In this document: positions 60,718 through 64,000 of the stretch, piece after piece
How the letters are laid out: each line of letters begins with the position of its first letter
How positions within the stretch are numbered: position 1 is the stretch's first letter
Assembly (NCBI RefSeq): GCF_900091495.1
Contig: NZ_LT607413.1
Span: forward strand, 5,285,001-5,349,000
Direction: 5' to 3'
Length of the DNA stretch: 64,000 nt
From: Micromonospora echinospora
GTDB lineage: Bacteria > Actinomycetota > Actinomycetes > Mycobacteriales > Micromonosporaceae
Position numbers and translations under genes: made by a program
Notes under the pieces: generated by a model
Databases searched by the model: none
What the model saw: only the letters and a program-made list of their open reading frames with translations
Told to the model about the DNA's origin: nothing

Positions 60718-63700
60718 ATGTCGTACCCGACCCCGCGCCGGTGGCTGGCGTCCGCCGTCACCGTGCTGGTCACCGCCGCGCTGGCGGTGGCGGTGCAGCC
60801 GTCGCCGGCCACGGCCGCCGGCCCGTCGGTGGGCCTGCCGGGCATCCCGTCGGTGCCGGTGACCCAGGAGGCGATGTCCGCCCGCCCCACCGACCCGGCG
60901 ACCAGCCAGGCCCTGCACGGCAACCAGCCGGCCGGCAGCGGAGCGCCGGACGGCGGCGGTACCCCGACCGCCACGCCCCTGTCGCCGTCGGCGACGTGGG
61001 CCGTCGCGGCGCAGTCCGGTGACTTCCAGTGGTCGTACCCGCTGCGGGTGCCGCCCGTGCCGGGCGACCTGACCCCGGACCTGTCCCTGTCCTACCAGTC
61101 GTCCACCGTGGATGGCCGGACCAGCGCCGCCAACAACCAGCCCTCCTGGGTGGGGGACGGCTGGCACCTGAACCCCGGCTTCGTGGAACGTTCCTACGGC
61201 GCCTGCGCGGACGACAAGGCGGGCGGCACCACCCCGCCGACCACCGGCGACCTCTGCTGGCGCAGCGACAACGCCACCGCCGCGTACGGCGGCGGGGGCG
61301 GCCTGCTCGTCTGCTGCGACTCCGACGACCGGTGGCGGACCGTCAGCGACGACGGCTCCCGCATCGAGCGGCTCGACGGCGCCGGTAACGGTGACGACGA
61401 CGGCGAGTACTGGAAGATCACCACCGTGGACGGGCTCCAGTACTTCTTCGGCTCCCGTCCGGAGGCGAAATCCACCTGGACGGCGCCGGTCTTCGGCGAC
61501 GACGCGGGCGAGCCCTGCCACGGCGCGAGCTTCGCCGCCTCGCGCTGCCCCCAGGCGTGGCGGTGGAACCTCGACAAGGTCGTCGACCGCAACGGCAACA
61601 TGATGCTGTTCAGCTACCAGACCGAGACCAACGCCTACGGGGTCAACCTCACCGACACCGCCGTCTCCTACGTGCGCGGCGGCTGGCTGGAGCGCATCGA
61701 GTACGGGCTGCACGCCACGGCGGCGGGCACGCCGGCCGCGCAGGTGGTGTTCGCCGTGGCCGACCGGTGCGTGCCGGGCAGCACCTGCGTGGTCGAACGC
61801 CCCGAGAACTGGCCGGACACCCCGCTCAACCAGCGGTGCGTCGCCGCCACCTGCCCGGGCAAACACTCCCCGACGTTCTGGTCGACCAAGCGGCTGGCCA
61901 GCGTCACCACCCAGGTACGGCGGGACGGCGTCCTGGCCGACGTCGACCGGTGGACCCTCGAACAGGCGTACCCGAAACCCGGCGACGGGGAGCCGTCGGC
62001 GGCCCTCTGGCTGCGCTCCGTCACCCACACCGGTCTGGTCGGCGGCTCGGCGGCCCTGCCGCCGGTGACCTTCGAGGGCGCCGCGCTACCGAACCGGGTC
62101 CACCAGGCCGACCACCTGTCGCCGCTGCTGCGCTACCGGCTCACCGGGATCGTCGCCGAGTCCGGCGGGCTCATCTCGGTCAACTACGCCGACCCGGACT
62201 GCGTGCCGGGCACCTCCATGCCCACCGAGGCCCACCGCAACACCCACCGCTGCTTCCCGGTGACGTGGAGCCGGCCGGGCCACGCCGAGCGGACCGACTG
62301 GTTCCACAAGTACGTGGTGGAGACCGTCACCGTCGGCGACCGGATCAGCAGCAGCACCGACCAGGTGTTCACCTACGAGTACCTCGACGGCGCGGCCTGG
62401 CACCAGGACACCTCCGAGTTCACGCCGCCCGACAGGCGGACCTGGAACGAGTTCCGGGGCTTCGCCCGGGTCCGGGTCCGCACCGGCGCGAGCAACGATC
62501 CGGCCGGCCCGGTCAGCCTCTCCGAGCAGCGGTTCTACCGGGGTATGCACGGGGACCCACAGCCCGGCGGCGGCACCCGGTCGGTGACCGTCACCGACTC
62601 GGAGCGCACCGACCACACCGACCACGACTGGTTGCGGGGCCTGGAGCGGGAGACGATCACGTACCTCGGCGACAGCGCGACGGTGGCGGCCAAGACCCTC
62701 ACCGACCCCGTCTGGCAGGGCCCGACCGCCTCCCGGAGGGCCTTCCACGCCTACCTCGTCCGGCCCGGCACCGAACGCACCTTCACCACGCTGGAGAACG
62801 GCCGGCGGGAGACGAAGGTGGTCACCGGCTACGACGACCGGGGCCTGGCCACGACGGTCGACGACCTCGGTGACGTCGACACCGCCACCGACGACCTGTG
62901 CACCCGGGTCACCTACGCGCGCAACCCGACGCGGTGGCTGCTGTCGCTGCCGTCGCGGACGCAGACGCTCTCGGTGCGCTGCGCGGCGACGCCGTCGCTG
63001 CCCACCCACACCGTCACCGACCGGTACACGTCCTACGACGGGCAGGCCCGGGGAGCCGCCCCGACGGCGGGCAACCCGACCCGGCTGGAGACACTGGACC
63101 GGTTCGACGACGACCAGCCGGTCTACGTGACCGAGTCCACCGCCGGCTACGACGCCCACGGCCGTGCCACCGAGACCGCCGACGCGCTCGGTCGGCGGAC
63201 CCGCACCGCGTACACGCCGACGACCGGCGGGCCGACCACGGCGACGGTGGCGACCGATCCGATGGGGTTCACCACGACCACCGCCCTGGACCCGGCCGCC
63301 GGGCAGCCGGTCACCGTCACCGACGTCAACGGCCGGCGCACCGACACCGCGTACGACCCGCTGGGCCGGGTCGTCGCGGTCTGGACCCCGGACCGACCGC
63401 GCGGGCCGGGCGTCGAGGCCAGCCACCGGTTCTCCTACCTGGTCCGACGGGACGCGCCGACCGTGGTGACCAGCACCCGGATCGGCCCGAACGGCACCTA
63501 CGTCAGCCACAAGGAGACCTACGACGGGCAGCTGCGGCTCCGGCAGACGCAGGAGCCCGCGGTCGGCGGCGGTCGACTGCTGACCGACACCCGGTACGAC
63601 TCGCAGGGGCGGGCGTACAAGGTCACGTCCGCGTACTTCAACGACGCGCCGATCGACGACAATCTGTGGCGGGCGTCGGATGTCGAGGTTCCCGGGCTCA

Positions 63701-64000
63701 CCGAGGCCAGGTTCGACGGTGCCGGCCGGGCGGTCGAGGCGATCTTCAAGAGCGGCGCGGTGGCGACGTGGCGCACCACCACCCGCTACGGCGGCGACCG
63801 GACCCACGTCACGCCGCGCGCCGGTGGCACCGCGACCACCACCGTCACCGACGCCCGGGGTCGCACCGTCGCCCTGCACCAGTACCGGGGCGGCACCACC
63901 GACGGACCGTCCGACGTCACCCGGTACGCGTACGACCCGGCCGGGCGGCTCACCACGATCACCGACCCCGCCGGCAACAGCTGGAGCTACCGGTACGACC
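60718..64000 (+). CDS. Secreted RHS/YD-repeat protein, 3' end outside the window
   Basis: The ATG at 60718 follows GGAGGAGGAAGC, 14 bases after the LamG stop. The frame stays open for 1094 codons to the window end. A signal peptide (LASAVTVLVTAALAVAVQPS) leads to a TcdB/SpvB-like beta region (GDFQWSYPLRVPPVPGDLTP, WHLNPGFVERSYGAC), and YD repeats start at about residue 800 (YDAHGRATETADALGRRTRT; YDPLGRVVAV; YDPAGRLTTITDPAGNSWSY). The RHS shell encapsulates a C-terminal toxin or adhesin in known members, but the C-terminus is not visible here, so toxin identity and any immunity gene cannot be stated. Confidence 0.85.
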   Translation, partial: MSYPTPRRWLASAVTVLVTAALAVAVQPSPATAAGPSVGLPGIPSVPVTQEAMSARPTDPATSQALHGNQPAGSGAPDGGGTPTATPLSPSATWAVAAQSGDFQWSYPLRVPPVPGDLTPDLSLSYQSSTVDGRTSAANNQPSWVGDGWHLNPGFVERSYGACADDKAGGTTPPTTGDLCWRSDNATAAYGGGGGLLVCCDSDDRWRTVSDDGSRIERLDGAGNGDDDGEYWKITTVDGLQYFFGSRPEAKSTWTAPVFGDDAGEPCHGASFAASRCPQAWRWNLDKVVDRNGNMMLFSYQTETNAYGVNLTDTAVSYVRGGWLERIEYGLHATAAGTPAAQVVFAVADRCVPGSTCVVERPENWPDTPLNQRCVAATCPGKHSPTFWSTKRLASVTTQVRRDGVLADVDRWTLEQAYPKPGDGEPSAALWLRSVTHTGLVGGSAALPPVTFEGAALPNRVHQADHLSPLLRYRLTGIVAESGGLISVNYADPDCVPGTSMPTEAHRNTHRCFPVTWSRPGHAERTDWFHKYVVETVTVGDRISSSTDQVFTYEYLDGAAWHQDTSEFTPPDRRTWNEFRGFARVRVRTGASNDPAGPVSLSEQRFYRGMHGDPQPGGGTRSVTVTDSERTDHTDHDWLRGLERETITYLGDSATVAAKTLTDPVWQGPTASRRAFHAYLVRPGTERTFTTLENGRRETKVVTGYDDRGLATTVDDLGDVDTATDDLCTRVTYARNPTRWLLSLPSRTQTLSVRCAATPSLPTHTVTDRYTSYDGQARGAAPTAGNPTRLETLDRFDDDQPVYVTESTAGYDAHGRATETADALGRRTRTAYTPTTGGPTTATVATDPMGFTTTTALDPAAGQPVTVTDVNGRRTDTAYDPLGRVVAVWTPDRPRGPGVEASHRFSYLVRRDAPTVVTSTRIGPNGTYVSHKETYDGQLRLRQTQEPAVGGGRLLTDTRYDSQGRAYKVTSAYFNDAPIDDNLWRASDVEVPGLTEARFDGAGRAVEAIFKSGAVATWRTTTRYGGDRTHVTPRAGGTATTTVTDARGRTVALHQYRGGTTDGPSDVTRYAYDPAGRLTTITDPAGNSWSYRYD

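Overview
The window is about 72% GC, uses GTG starts often, and carries actinobacterial hallmarks: long secreted LamG and RHS/YD proteins, a SAM-IV riboswitch, an NB-ARC/TPR protein with an amyloid-motif partner, IclR-controlled ABC operons and a macrolide glycosyltransferase. A Micromonospora-like member of the Micromonosporaceae is the best inference. No rRNA, tRNA, CRISPR or prophage was seen. Starts were chosen from ribosome binding sites, overlaps and domain boundaries.

Layout. 0.2-3.2 kb: a flavin-reductase-like gene and a secreted subtilisin-type protease with two P domains. 3.3-13.6 kb: an iclR-pepE pair divergent from a seven-gene operon (dipeptide-type ABC transporter, M20 hydrolase, DUF1177 protein, AroM-family protein) that looks like a peptide or acyl-amino-acid scavenging system. 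13.7-22.6 kb: a second IclR-controlled operon on the minus strand (substrate-binding lipoprotein, amidohydrolase, ATPase, permease, amidase, semialdehyde dehydrogenase). Matching 27-bp dyads lie in front of the operon and in front of its iclR gene, with a decayed IS110 transposase between them. 22.6-28.5 kb: an AT-richer stretch, an orphan O-methyltransferase, a triple-hairpin convergent terminator, a secreted lysozyme-like protein, a SAM methyltransferase and a GGDEF/EAL protein. 28.5-31.1 kb: the NB-ARC/TPR protein and its partner. 31.2-37.3 kb: LtrA, a TauE/SafE permease, a SAM-IV riboswitch in front of a class V aminotransferase, and a macrolide-type glycosyltransferase preceded by what appears to be a leaderless 11-codon leader peptide containing MRLR and two hairpins. 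37.4-43.2 kb: gene remnants, a secreted endonuclease-like protein, a membrane protein and a ugp-type sugar-phosphate ABC operon without an ATPase. 43.6-50.7 kb: secreted proteins, glutamate dehydrogenase, a beta-helix protein and a B12-binding radical SAM protein. 50.8-54.3 kb: a five-gene cluster that resembles the maturation part of a methylamine dehydrogenase locus (MauE, MauD-like, and a Tat-exported 12-cysteine protein fused to two peptidoglycan-binding domains). Its last gene is split by an in-frame TGA. 54.7-64 kb: a 2000-residue LamG protein and a secreted RHS/YD protein that runs off the window.

The strongest leads are the putative macrolide-sensing leader in front of the glycosyltransferase, the Mau-like cluster around a new cysteine-rich wall protein, the NB-ARC/amyloid pair, and the DUF1177/AroM/M20/PepE peptide operon. 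All functional statements rest on motif reading; no database search was possible.
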